This document shows, one piece after another, positions 50,316-58,691 of a stretch of DNA of 64,000 nt. A program made the position numbers and the translations under genes. The notes under the pieces were generated by a model, which had not been told where the DNA came from, searched no databases, and saw only the letters and a program-made list of their open reading frames with translations. This DNA is from Croceibacterium soli (GTDB lineage Bacteria; Pseudomonadota; Alphaproteobacteria; Sphingomonadales; Sphingomonadaceae), in assembly GCF_009828065.1 (NCBI RefSeq), contig NZ_WTYK01000001.1, positions 496,001 to 560,000 on the forward strand, in the 5' to 3' direction. Position 1 is the stretch's first letter. Each line of letters begins with the position of its first letter.

Positions 50316-51425
50316 ATGACAACCAAGCTGCCTTTGCGGGCCGACCATGTCGGTTCGTTTCTCCGTCCCCGGTCGGTAATCGAAGCGCGCGCGCACCGCG
50401 CCGCCAACAACATCTCTTACGAAGACCTGCGCGCGATCGAGGACAAGGCGATCGCCGAACTGGTGAAGTGGCAGGAGGACCTCGGCCTCGAGGCGATCAC
50501 CGACGGCGAGTTCCGCCGCTACTTCTTCCATACCGACTTCCTGCTCCAGCTCTCCGGCGTCGAGGAGCACGGCGGCATCGCCAAGGCGTTCAAGAACGAC
50601 ACCGGGACTGACGTTCACTTCGCTCCGCCGAAGATGGTCGTCTCCGGCAAGATCGAGCATGTGAAGCCGATCCAGCGCGCCGACTACGAGTTCCTGGCGA
50701 AGCACGTCACCCGAACCCCGAAAGTGGCCATCCCCAGCCCGACGATGCTGCACTTCCGCGCCGGCCGGGCGGGCATCCCCGAAGACGTCTATCCGACGAT
50801 GGAGGAGTTCTACGCCGACGTGGCGCAGGCCTACCGTGAAGAAGTGGCGGACCTCGCCGCCGCCGGCTGCCGCTACATCCAGATGGACGACACCAACCTC
50901 GCCTATCTGTGCGACGACAGCCACCGTGCCGATGCGGCCGCGCGCGGAGTCGATCCTAATGATACACCGCGTCAGTACGCAAAGTTGATAAACGAAAGCT
51001 TCGCCACCGCCCCCGCCGACATGATCAAGGCGATCCACTTGTGCCGCGGCAACTTCCGTTCGAGCTGGGCGGCCGAAGGCGGCTACGAACCGGTCGCCGA
51101 GATCATGTTCAACGAGCTCGATATCGACGCGTTCTTCCTCGAATACGACGATCCCCGCTCCGGGGACTTCGCCCCGCTGCGCTTCCTGCCGAAAGGCAAG
51201 ACGGTCGTGCTCGGCCTCGTCACCACCAAGCTCGGCGACCTCGAAAGCAAGGACGACATCAAGCGCCGCATCGACGAGGCGGCAAAGTTCGCGCCGCTGG
51301 AACAGCTCGCCCTCAGCCCGCAATGCGGCTTCGCCAGCACCGTCCACGGCAACGACATCACCACCGAACAGCAGGCAGCCAAGATCCGCCTGGTGGTCGA
51401 AGTGGCGGACGAAGTCTGGGGCTAA
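50316..51425 (+). CDS. Cobalamin-independent methionine synthase-like methyltransferase (MetE C-terminal type)
   Basis: 369 residues, equivalent to the C-terminal catalytic half of MetE alone. RADHVGSFLRPRSVIEARA opens the barrel. GLEAITDGEFRRYFFHTDFL follows, and CRYIQMDDTNLAYL gives substrate-pocket residues. HLCRGNFRSSWAAEGGYEPVAE and LALSPQCGFAST carry the His and Cys positions used for zinc. Such short forms can use simple methyl donors to make methionine or demethylate catabolites. Near lignin genes, a role in methyl-group disposal from methoxyaromatics is inferred. It is transcribed alone, divergent from the PQQ dehydrogenase. Confidence 0.83.
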   Translation: MTTKLPLRADHVGSFLRPRSVIEARAHRAANNISYEDLRAIEDKAIAELVKWQEDLGLEAITDGEFRRYFFHTDFLLQLSGVEEHGGIAKAFKNDTGTDVHFAPPKMVVSGKIEHVKPIQRADYEFLAKHVTRTPKVAIPSPTMLHFRAGRAGIPEDVYPTMEEFYADVAQAYREEVADLAAAGCRYIQMDDTNLAYLCDDSHRADAAARGVDPNDTPRQYAKLINESFATAPADMIKAIHLCRGNFRSSWAAEGGYEPVAEIMFNELDIDAFFLEYDDPRSGDFAPLRFLPKGKTVVLGLVTTKLGDLESKDDIKRRIDEAAKFAPLEQLALSPQCGFASTVHGNDITTEQQAAKIRLVVEVADEVWG

Positions 51426-51449
51426 GCGAAGGGCAGGGCGTACCTGAAA

Positions 51450-51580
51450 GCCCCCTCCTCTTCAGAGGAGGAGCTTGGGGGTGGTGGAGGCGTCGTACGA
51501 ACCTCGCCACCACCCTGCTGCGACTAGGCTCGCCTGCGGCTCGCCAAGTCTCGCTACCCCTCCTCTGAAGAGGAGGGGCG
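51450..51580. repeat. Palindromic intergenic repeat, family R5
   Basis: CCCCCTCCTCTTCAGAGGAGGAG on the left and CCCCTCCTCTGAAGAGGAGGGG on the right, with GTGGTGGAGG and CCACCACC pairing between them. It lies between the MetE-like and TonB-receptor genes. Confidence 0.82.
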
Positions 51581-51602
51581 ACAGGGTCTCACAAGAATCC
51601 CC

Positions 51603-51634
51603 AAACAAAAAAGGCGGCCCCTCGCGGGGCCGCC
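51603..51634 (-). terminator. Intrinsic terminator after the TonB-dependent receptor gene
   Basis: On the minus strand, GGCGGCCCC pairs perfectly with GGGGCCGCC (51613-51621 with 51626-51634) around a 4-base loop. TTTTTTGTTT follows. Confidence 0.92.
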
Positions 51635-51661
51635 CTTCCTGTTCCCGTCCCGGGAAACCGA

Positions 51662-54157
51662 TCAGAAAGTCTTCTTCAGGGTGACCGCCCATTCGCGCGG
51701 CCGGCCCGGCAGGCCGGTGACGAAGCCGGCGCCGGCGCGGGTGAGGTCGAACAGCGTCAGGAAGTAGTACTTGTCGAACAGGTTGGTGACTTCGAGGCCG
51801 ATCTGGAGATCGTCTTCCTCGTTGCGCCAGGTCAACCGGCCGTTCGCCACCGTGTAACCCTCGATCAGGTTGGTCGGGCCGTTGACCGGGTTGGTGTAGA
51901 CCTCGCTCTGGTAAGCCACGTCGACGCGCGGCGTGAGCGAGCCGGCGGAGCCGAGCAGCATCTCGTACTGCGCGCCCACGGACCACTTCCATTCCGGCGT
52001 GTAGGTGGAGACCATGCCCGCCTGGATGCCGCTGGCCGGATCGAGCGAGTCCTCGACGTAGTCGAAGTCGGTGTAGCTGGCCGATCCGTCGATCAGGAAC
52101 CCGGCGGCGGGACGCAGCGAGGCTTCGACCTCGATGCCCTTCACGTGCGCGTCACCGGCATTGGCCGGCAGCGCACAGGGACGGGAAAAGGCGGCGCCGG
52201 CCTGGGGGCAGACGCTCAGCGCAAGCTGGATGTCCTTATAGTTGCTGTAGAACCCCGCCACGTTGATCCGCGCGAGGCGGTCGAACAAGTCGCTCTTGAA
52301 GCCGACTTCGTAGGACTCCAGCGTCTCCGGGCCGAACGGCAGGACCTGCTGGGCGAAGAACGGACGCGGGTTGATCCCGCCGCCCTTGAAGCCGGTCGAC
52401 CATTGGGCGTAGACCGAAACGTCCGGAGTGACTTCGTACATGGCGTTGAGGCGGTAATCGACCCGGCTGTTGTCGTAGTTGCCGGTCTGCCCGTTCAGCG
52501 CCCCGAGCTGCGGGTGGAGAGCACCTTCGGGCGTCAGGCGCGTGTAGGTGTAGTCCTTGTGCTCGTCGGTGTAGCGCACGCCGGCGGTCAGGGTCAGCGG
52601 CTCGATCGGACGCCATGCGACGTGCGCGAAAGCGGCCTTGGTGTCGGCGTTCACGGGATCGTCGCCGATGAACGGCAGCAGCCCGGCATAGCGTAAGTTC
52701 TGCGAAGTCGCGTAGACCGAGCGCTGGTCCATGAAGAAGCCGCCGAGCGTGTATTCAAGCGCATCGTCGAGCAGCGTTCCGTTGAGGCGCAGCTCCTGGC
52801 TGAACGACCAGAAGGTCAGGTCGCCGCTGCCGAGGCTGTGGGCCAGCGGAGACAGGTCGTCGTCGTTGCTGAACTGCGAGCGGTACTCGCGGTAGGCGCT
52901 GATCGAGACGAGCTGCAGCGCATCGGTCAGTTCCCAGTCGACCTGGCCGGAGAGGCCCCAGCCTTCGAAGTCCACCCGCCCGTCGACGGTCGCGAGCGGC
53001 TGCCCGTTGTCGGCCAGAGAGTTGTACGTGGCGAAGTTGCAGTACGGTCCGCAGACGAAGCGGCTATCGTAGGGAATATCGGCCGCGAACGGATTGATGT
53101 CGAACACACGGGCCGCCGGGTTCGGCGGGTAGGGATAGTTGGGGCTGGCGATCGCGCCGGCGGCATTGCGCCGCAGCAGCAGCACGGAGCCGCCGGTGGT
53201 GCGGTTGTCGTCGGTGTAGTCGGCGATGATGTTGACGTCGATGCGGTCGTCGGGCTGCCAGCGCAGCTGCCCGCGCACGGCCTGGTAATTGACCTCGCCC
53301 TCGCGCGCGGTGACGCAGTCGGAGTTGGCGGGGAGGATGCGCGGTACGCCGCCGGCGGGGTTCAACGGGCTGCTTCCGGCCGGGTACACGCAGCCGAAGT
53401 CCATCCGCTTGATGTAGCCGTCCTGCGACTTGGAGACGCCGGAGATGCGCGTCGAGAGCGTGTCCGTCAGCCCGAAATCGGCGCTGGCGCGAAGGTCCAG
53501 CCGGTCGCGGCTACCGTAAGCGGCGCTGACATAGCCGGTGTTGGAGCCGGTGGGCCGCTTAGAATAGAGCTTCACCGCGCCGCCGATCGAGTTGCGGCCG
53601 GCGAGCGTACCCTGCGGACCGCGCAGCACTTCGACCCGCTCGAGATCGAGCAGGTCGAACAGCGAGCCGGTGAGCGTCGCGTAATAGACGTCATCGATAT
53701 AGAGGCCGACACCCGGCTCCAGCGCCGGGTTGAAGTCGTACTGGCCGATGCCGCGGATGCTGGCCGTCATCGATGGGCCGTAGGCGGTGCCTTGCGGCTT
53801 CAGCGTCACGGAAGGCGCCTGCGCCGCCACTTCGGCGACATTGGTCTGGCTGCGCGCCTCGAGCATCTCGGACGAGACGGCGGTGATGGCGAGCGGCGTG
53901 TCCTGCAGGTTCTGTTCGCGGAACTGCGCGGTGACGACGATTTCCTCGACGCCGCCGGCGTTCGGCGAATTGCCCGGGCCGGGCGAGTTCTGCTCGGCTG
54001 CTGCGTCCTGCGCCTGTTCCTGCGCGGCGCCGGTCGAGCTCTGGCCCTCCGGAGCGACCTGGGCGGCGGCGGGGATCGCGGCGAGAGCAGCGGCAAGGGC
54101 GCCGAAACTGGCCATGCCTGCGGTAGCGATGCGGTGGGCGTGGCGAAGCTTCGCCAT
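51662..54157 (-). CDS. TonB-dependent outer-membrane receptor
   Basis: 831 residues. A signal peptide (about 1-32, ending IPAAAQ) precedes a Gln/Ala-rich linker and a TonB box-like VEEIVVTAQFREQNLQ. The plug domain is seen in PLAITAVSSEMLEARSQTNVAEVAAQAPSVT and IDDVYYATLTGSLFDLLDLERVEVLRGPQGTLAGRNSIGGAVKLYSKRP. A 22-strand barrel ends in REWAVTLKKTF with terminal Phe. It imports a large or scarce substrate powered by TonB; in sphingomonads such receptors also take up lignin-derived aromatics. The ATG at 54157 follows AGGAGAGAGATC. Operator candidate O4 lies 53 bp upstream. Confidence 0.92.
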   Translation of the reverse strand: MAKLRHAHRIATAGMASFGALAAALAAIPAAAQVAPEGQSSTGAAQEQAQDAAAEQNSPGPGNSPNAGGVEEIVVTAQFREQNLQDTPLAITAVSSEMLEARSQTNVAEVAAQAPSVTLKPQGTAYGPSMTASIRGIGQYDFNPALEPGVGLYIDDVYYATLTGSLFDLLDLERVEVLRGPQGTLAGRNSIGGAVKLYSKRPTGSNTGYVSAAYGSRDRLDLRASADFGLTDTLSTRISGVSKSQDGYIKRMDFGCVYPAGSSPLNPAGGVPRILPANSDCVTAREGEVNYQAVRGQLRWQPDDRIDVNIIADYTDDNRTTGGSVLLLRRNAAGAIASPNYPYPPNPAARVFDINPFAADIPYDSRFVCGPYCNFATYNSLADNGQPLATVDGRVDFEGWGLSGQVDWELTDALQLVSISAYREYRSQFSNDDDLSPLAHSLGSGDLTFWSFSQELRLNGTLLDDALEYTLGGFFMDQRSVYATSQNLRYAGLLPFIGDDPVNADTKAAFAHVAWRPIEPLTLTAGVRYTDEHKDYTYTRLTPEGALHPQLGALNGQTGNYDNSRVDYRLNAMYEVTPDVSVYAQWSTGFKGGGINPRPFFAQQVLPFGPETLESYEVGFKSDLFDRLARINVAGFYSNYKDIQLALSVCPQAGAAFSRPCALPANAGDAHVKGIEVEASLRPAAGFLIDGSASYTDFDYVEDSLDPASGIQAGMVSTYTPEWKWSVGAQYEMLLGSAGSLTPRVDVAYQSEVYTNPVNGPTNLIEGYTVANGRLTWRNEEDDLQIGLEVTNLFDKYYFLTLFDLTRAGAGFVTGLPGRPREWAVTLKKTF

Positions 54158-54209
54158 GATCTCTCTCCTGTGCGTGTCATGAACCCGGGCTGCTGCGGGC
54201 CCGGCGCGT

Positions 54210-54226
54210 TCGTAAGTACTGCATAC
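54210..54226. promoter_or_regulatory. Operator candidate O4, GTATGCAGTACTTACGA on the minus strand
   Basis: Fits GTAWGYNNNRCWTAC perfectly, with 11 of 15 positions self-complementary. It lies 53 bp before the TonB-receptor start, on the same strand as that gene. Confidence 0.5.
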
Positions 54227-54320
54227 GGTTTCGCGGCAACAAGACCGCACCGGCGAAGGCATGAAAAAACCCGACCGGTGGTGCAGAATGGCTACAGCTC
54301 GCCTGATCGGGCGATAGGCG

Positions 54321-55448
54321 TCAGGGCAGTCGGAACACCGCCCGCGCGTTGTCTTCCATCAGCATCTTCTTGTGTTCGGGGGACAGTTCCATCCGGTCGT
54401 ATGCGGCGACTTCGTCGGAGCTTTGCTGATAGGGATAGTCCATCGCATAGAGCACGCGCTCCGGCCCGAGCACGTCCATGCAGAACTTGATCGCCGGCTC
54501 CCACGCCACGCCGCTGGTGGTGATCCAGATGTTGTTCTTGAAATAGTGGCTCACGGGGTGCTTCAGCTTCACAGGGTCCTGTCCCCCGCGCAGCCCTTGG
54601 CGGCCGTCGGCGTTCCCCTGCATCCAGTCGAACCGGTAGAGCTGCAGCGGCATGCATTCGCCCATATGTCCGATGACCAGGCGCAGCTTCGGGAAGCGGT
54701 CGAACGCGCCCGAGAAGATCAGCCCCATCGTGTGCAGCCAGACGTCATGCGGGAAGCCGCCCAGAGCGCCGTAAAACCCACGCGTCTCGTAGTGCGGGGC
54801 GTTGAACGGCGCGGTCGGGTGGATGTAGAGCGCCGCGTCCATCGCCTCCAGCGCTTCGAGGATCGGGAAGTACTCGCGCTCGTCGATATAGTGGCCCTGG
54901 AAGTGCGAGTTGAGCACCGCGCCGTTGAGGCCGAGCGTTCCCACCGCGCGCTCGATCTCCTTCACCGATCCGGCGACGTCGCGCGGGTCGAAGGCGGCGA
55001 GGGCGGAGAAGCGGTCGGGGTGATTGCGGCAGGCTTCGGCGGCGATGTCGTTCGCCTCGCGCGCCAGCGGCGTGCCCTCCCCGGGGCGGACGACCTGCAC
55101 GCCCGGGGCGGTGAGCAGCAGGAGCTGCCGGTCGATGCCGTACTCGTCCATATGGGCGAGCCGCAGGTCGCCCACGTCCTGCAGCATCTGCTGCAAGCTG
55201 GGCATGCGCGAGAACATGCCCGCCATCTTCAGCGAATCGTCGCGCGGCGCCTCGCCGCTTTCGAGGTACTCGACCTGGGCCTTGACCAGCGCCGGGAATG
55301 TCCACGCTTCTTCGGTGGCGATGCGCTTGTATGGCGCGCTGCGGTCGATCTCCCCCGCCGGCGGGGCAAGCCCGATGCGGGTGCGGAGGCTGTAGTCTTC
55401 CTTGCAGTGGCCCTTCAGGCCGAACTCGCTGCCGTCTTCGAGCTTCAT
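54321..55448 (-). CDS. Amidohydrolase-family decarboxylase (LigW / gamma-resorcylate decarboxylase relative)
   Basis: 375 residues. After a ~35-residue N-terminal extension comes YKRIATEEAWTFP, the LigW-type glutamate ligand motif. LGLNGAVLNSHFQGHYIDEREYFPILEALEAMDAALYIHPTAP gives the metal histidine, then VIGHMGECMPLQLYRFDWMQ and RVLYAMDYPYQQSSDEV give the metal-binding aspartate. These match the Mn/Zn-dependent non-oxidative aromatic decarboxylases. It is a distant paralogue of the ligW gene at 3685, so a different carboxylated phenol is likely. The gene lies just upstream of the TonB receptor on the same strand, with a promoter candidate between them. Confidence 0.83.
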   Translation of the reverse strand: MKLEDGSEFGLKGHCKEDYSLRTRIGLAPPAGEIDRSAPYKRIATEEAWTFPALVKAQVEYLESGEAPRDDSLKMAGMFSRMPSLQQMLQDVGDLRLAHMDEYGIDRQLLLLTAPGVQVVRPGEGTPLAREANDIAAEACRNHPDRFSALAAFDPRDVAGSVKEIERAVGTLGLNGAVLNSHFQGHYIDEREYFPILEALEAMDAALYIHPTAPFNAPHYETRGFYGALGGFPHDVWLHTMGLIFSGAFDRFPKLRLVIGHMGECMPLQLYRFDWMQGNADGRQGLRGGQDPVKLKHPVSHYFKNNIWITTSGVAWEPAIKFCMDVLGPERVLYAMDYPYQQSSDEVAAYDRMELSPEHKKMLMEDNARAVFRLP

Positions 55449-55479
55449 GCGTCTCTCCCCAAAGACCGGTGGTAGCCGG

Positions 55480-55902
55480 TCAGAACATTCCGCTGTCGTT
55501 CTTCGCTTGCGCCGGGTCGGGCAGCGGCTGGATCACGTCCCAATGCTCCACCAGATAGCCGCCCTCGATCCTGAAGATGTCGACCACCGCCGCGCCGCGA
55601 TCGTCGGGCGCCCGCCTGAAGTGGTAGTGTACGGCGACCATCCCGTCCTCGCCGTGGATCACCCGCTTCACGCCGTGGCTCATCCGCGGGTTGCGGGCCA
55701 TGTGCTCGTCCAGAACGGCGATCGTCCCGTCGCGGCCGTTCGGCGCGTTGGGATCGTGCTGGATGTAGTCCGGGTGGACCCAGGCGCGGAACGCATCGCT
55801 CAGCCGGTTCTGGTTGTAGAACACCTCGATGAACCGCTCCGCCACTTCCCGGACGGGGAGGCTCTCTCGGCTCGACGTGTCGAGCGGGTCGAAATCCGTC
55901 AT
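55480..55902 (-). CDS. SnoaL-like polyketide cyclase/ester-hydrolase-fold protein
   Basis: 140 residues. PVREVAERFIEVFYNQNRLSDAFRAWVHPDYIQHDPNAPNGRDG is the opening of SnoaL-type proteins, with the HDP motif. KRVIHGEDGMVAVHYHFRRAPDDRGAAVVDIFRIEGGYLVEHWDVIQPLP is the C-terminal core, including the DIFR..G..VEHWDV consensus. The fold binds small hydrophobic molecules; the reaction is unknown. The start at 55902 is 11 bp downstream of the next SnoaL-like gene's stop, so the two form an operon with the LigW-like gene. Confidence 0.87.
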   Translation of the reverse strand: MTDFDPLDTSSRESLPVREVAERFIEVFYNQNRLSDAFRAWVHPDYIQHDPNAPNGRDGTIAVLDEHMARNPRMSHGVKRVIHGEDGMVAVHYHFRRAPDDRGAAVVDIFRIEGGYLVEHWDVIQPLPDPAQAKNDSGMF

Positions 55903-55913
55903 GCCGCGGAGCC

Positions 55914-56612
55914 TCAGGCGCTCTCCTGTCCCGCGACGATGGCGCCGAACTTCGGGTGCGCGAAGTGCATCGGCACGTCGTGGCGGTGGGGCCAGGTCTT
56001 GCGGTACTCTTCGGCGGGCAGCAGGCGGTCGGGGCCGACCGGATCTTCCGGATAGAGCTTCTCGGCCGGCTGCAGGTGGCTGGTGGTGTGGGCCCAGCCC
56101 TTCTCGTAGTCGCCCTGCCACTGCATCTTGTAGTCGAGCCGCTGGATCTTCCAGACGCCGTTCTCGCGCACGTAATCGTTCTCGTAGATGCCGGCTTCCA
56201 TGAACTGCTGCGGCATGAAGTCGGGCTTGTGCTCCAGGAAATCGTCGTGCCAGCCGCCGAACAGCATGCCGCGGAAGCGGCCCTTGGCGGTCTGCCGGTC
56301 GGGCGCGACGGTGATGATGTCCTGCATCTGGAAGTGGTCGAGCAGCAGCCCGTCCACGGGGCCCGGGCGGCCGCCGGTGAAGCGGTGCTGGATCCAGTCG
56401 CCGTAGAGCCGCTTTACGCCGGCCTTGCCGACGTACTCGCCGGACAGGAACACCACCACACCGTCTTCGGCGAACAGGTCGGCGACTTCGTCAGGCAAGT
56501 TGAAATCGATGTAGTAGCCGTAGGCCCAGTGAAGCCGGCGGATCGCGTTGGTATCTTCCAGCTCGCCTACGCGATGCTCGAGTTGTTCCAGCCGCGCTTC
56601 CAGGTCACTCAT
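55914..56612 (-). CDS. SnoaL-like (NTF2-fold) protein with N-terminal coiled-coil
   Basis: 232 residues. An N-terminal heptad-like segment (MSDLEARLEQLEHRVGELEDTNAI) suggests a coiled coil. It is followed by the NTF2 core RRLHWAYGYYIDFNLPDEVADLFAEDGVVVFLSG and NDYVRENGVWKIQRLDYKMQWQGDY. A ~50-residue C-terminal tail with many prolines is unusual for the family. I choose the ATG at 56612, which has GGGAGAG just upstream. An ATG 18 bases earlier is possible. The reaction is unknown. It is divergent from the LigD-like SDR. Confidence 0.84.
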   Translation of the reverse strand: MSDLEARLEQLEHRVGELEDTNAIRRLHWAYGYYIDFNLPDEVADLFAEDGVVVFLSGEYVGKAGVKRLYGDWIQHRFTGGRPGPVDGLLLDHFQMQDIITVAPDRQTAKGRFRGMLFGGWHDDFLEHKPDFMPQQFMEAGIYENDYVRENGVWKIQRLDYKMQWQGDYEKGWAHTTSHLQPAEKLYPEDPVGPDRLLPAEEYRKTWPHRHDVPMHFAHPKFGAIVAGQESA

Positions 56613-56635
56613 TCTCGACTCTCCCGTCATTCTTT

Positions 56636-56652
56636 GTATGCAACACTAACGA
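56636..56652. promoter_or_regulatory. Operator candidate O3, GTATGCAACACTAACGA
   Basis: One mismatch (position 13) to GTAWGYNNNRCWTAC. It sits in the 73-bp divergent region, 24 bp from the SnoaL-like start and 34 bp from the SDR start, so it could control both. Confidence 0.5.
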
Positions 56653-56685
56653 TCGATAACGAATTGGCGAGAGGAAATTCGGGAC

Positions 56686-57615
56686 ATGAGCAACGTGGAT
56701 CGGCCCTGGGAAGGGCGTGTGGCTTTCGTCACCGGGGCGGTGACCGGCATCGGACTGGGCGTGGCGCAGGCTTTCGCAGACGCCGGCATGAAGCTGGCGC
56801 TGAGCTACCGCAACGAGGACGATCGCGCCGCGACCGCTGCCTGGTTCGACAGCAAGGGCTACGAACAGCCGCTGTTCCTGAAGCTCGACGTGACCGACCG
56901 CCGGCGCTTCGCCGAAGTGGCGGACGAGGTCGTGCGGCACTTCGGCGAGGTCCACGTGCTGGTGAACAACGCCGGCGTCAGCGTGTTCGGCCCGACCGAC
57001 GAGGCGAGCTATGACGATTACGACTGGATCATGGGTGTCAACTTCGGCGGCGTGGTCAACGGCCTCGTCAGCTTCCTGCCGAAGATCAAGGCCAGCACCG
57101 GCCGCCGCCATGTGACTAACGTCGCCAGCATGGCCGCCTTCCTCCCGGGGCCGCAGGCGGGCATCTACACCGCCAGCAAGTTCGCCGTGCGCGGGCTGAC
57201 CGAGAGCTTGCGCTACAACCTCGCGCCGCATGGCATCGGCTGCTCGCTGTGCTGCCCGGCGCTGACCCGGACCAACGCCTGGACCAGTGCCCTGAAGCGG
57301 CCCGAAGGCTTCGGCGAAAGCGGCTTCTCCCCGGTGGAGAAATCGGAGCTCGAACAGTTCGGCACCGCGTTCGAGGAAGGCATGGACCCCTACGAGGTCG
57401 GCACCAAGATCCTGAACGGCATGACCGGGCAGAAAGGCCTGATCCTCACTCATCCGGAACATGGCCCCGACTTCGAGGAGATGCACGAGAAGCTCATGGC
57501 CGCCCTCCCGGTCGAGGAAGCCCCGCCCGGCCGCCTGAAGATCGAACAGCTTCGCCGCGATGCCATGAGTGCTGCGGAGCGCGGCCTCAAGATCCAGCTC
57601 GGCGATCTGACTTAG
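56686..57615 (+). CDS. SDR oxidoreductase, LigD/LigL/LigN-like C-alpha dehydrogenase candidate
   Basis: 309 residues. TGAVTGIG (16-23), NNAG near 94, Ser148, Tyr161 and Lys165 (YTASKFAV) make a complete SDR active site. YDDYDWIMGVNFGGVVNGLVSF closely follows the block seen in LigD and in the SDR at 9252. A long C-terminal tail with LTHPEHGPDFEEMHEKLMAALP parallels LigD-type enzymes. Oxidation of a benzylic alcohol with NAD is inferred. It is transcribed with the dienelactone hydrolase gene 56 bp downstream and shares a promoter region with the SnoaL-like genes. Confidence 0.8.
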   Translation: MSNVDRPWEGRVAFVTGAVTGIGLGVAQAFADAGMKLALSYRNEDDRAATAAWFDSKGYEQPLFLKLDVTDRRRFAEVADEVVRHFGEVHVLVNNAGVSVFGPTDEASYDDYDWIMGVNFGGVVNGLVSFLPKIKASTGRRHVTNVASMAAFLPGPQAGIYTASKFAVRGLTESLRYNLAPHGIGCSLCCPALTRTNAWTSALKRPEGFGESGFSPVEKSELEQFGTAFEEGMDPYEVGTKILNGMTGQKGLILTHPEHGPDFEEMHEKLMAALPVEEAPPGRLKIEQLRRDAMSAAERGLKIQLGDLT

Positions 57616-57671
57616 CTGGACCTTCTCTGACGGGCTGTTATCCTTCGCCGAGACATAATGAGGAGGCTAGG

Positions 57672-58541
57672 ATGTGCGAACTGGACCAGTTTAACTCCGC
57701 CGGCGGCGGTTTGAACCGCAGGCAATTTACCGCAGTCGGCGCCCTGGCGGCGTTCGCGGCGGCTTGTGCGCCGATGGAGAGCGCCACTGCCCAAGGCAGC
57801 CTCACCGAGAACATGGTCAGCTTCGCTGCACCCGGCGGCACGATGGACGCCTTCTTCGTCCACCCGGGGGAGGGCAAGCATCCTGCGGTGATCGTCTGGC
57901 CGGATATCGCCGGGCTGCGCGACTCGTTCAAGGTCATGGCCCGCCGGCTGGCATCCGCCGGCTATTCGGTCCTGGTGGTGAATCCTTACTACCGCGACTT
58001 GCCCGCTCCGCAGTTCCAGGACTTCGAGGATTTCCGCGCCAATGGCGGCTTCCAGAAGGTCGGCCCGTGGCGGGAGAAGATGAATGCCGACGGGGTGACG
58101 GAAACCGCCCGCGCGGTAGTCGGCTGGCTCGACCAGCAGCCCGCGGTCGACACGACCAAGGGCATCGGCAACCAGGGCTACTGCATGGGCGGTCCCTACA
58201 CCATCTGGACTGCCGCCGCTGTGCCCTCGCGGGTTAAGGCTGGCGCCAGCTTCCACGGCGGCGGCCTGACCGGCGAGGATCCGAAGGCGCCGGTCCACCT
58301 GTTCGACGATGTAGCGGATGATGCCCGCTTCCTGATCGCCATCGCCCAGAACGACGACGCGCGGAGTCCGGCCGACAAGGACACCCTGCGCGCAGCGGCA
58401 GCCGCGGCCGGCGTTCCGGTGGAGATCGAAGTCTATGCCGGCGATCACGGATGGACCGTGCCGGATTCGCCGGTCTACAGCGAAGCGGCCGCCGAGCGCG
58501 CCTGGGGCCGCTTGCTGGCGTTGTACTCGGCGGCGCTTTGA
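57672..58541 (+). CDS. Dienelactone hydrolase-family protein, exported
   Basis: 289 residues of the alpha/beta hydrolase fold. An NRRQFTAVGALAAFAAACAP segment near residue 15 looks like a twin-arginine signal followed by a lipobox-like AAC. Cys171 (GNQGYCMGGPY) is the nucleophile, as in dienelactone hydrolases. An aspartate near 226 (IAQNDDARSP) and His257 (AGDHGWTVP) complete the triad. VIVWPDIAGLRDSFKVMARRLASAGYSVLVVNPYYR is the typical core. It hydrolyses enol-lactones or other esters. The ATG at 57672 follows AGGAGGCTAGG. Export of such an enzyme to the periplasm is unusual for ring-cleavage pathways. Confidence 0.85.
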   Translation: MCELDQFNSAGGGLNRRQFTAVGALAAFAAACAPMESATAQGSLTENMVSFAAPGGTMDAFFVHPGEGKHPAVIVWPDIAGLRDSFKVMARRLASAGYSVLVVNPYYRDLPAPQFQDFEDFRANGGFQKVGPWREKMNADGVTETARAVVGWLDQQPAVDTTKGIGNQGYCMGGPYTIWTAAAVPSRVKAGASFHGGGLTGEDPKAPVHLFDDVADDARFLIAIAQNDDARSPADKDTLRAAAAAAGVPVEIEVYAGDHGWTVPDSPVYSEAAAERAWGRLLALYSAAL

Positions 58542-58591
58542 GGCTCTGAGTTGCCGAAACGGGGAGCGACGGCTCGAGTGCCGCCCGGTCC

Positions 58592-58685
58592 GGCCTGGCG
58601 GCCAGCGGTCCCGGATCAAGTCCGGGACGACGCCTTCGCGACTACTGCGTCATCCCGGCGAACGCCGGGATCGCTGGCCGCCTGG
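58592..58685. repeat. Palindromic intergenic repeat, family R3, long form b
   Basis: CCTGGCGGCCAGCGGTCCCGG...GTCCGGGACGAC and GTCATCCCGGCGAACGCCGGGATCGCTGGCCGCCTGG in inverted orientation. It fills the gap between the convergent hydrolase and CmcJ-like genes. Confidence 0.82.
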
Positions 58686-58691
58686 TAGAAA

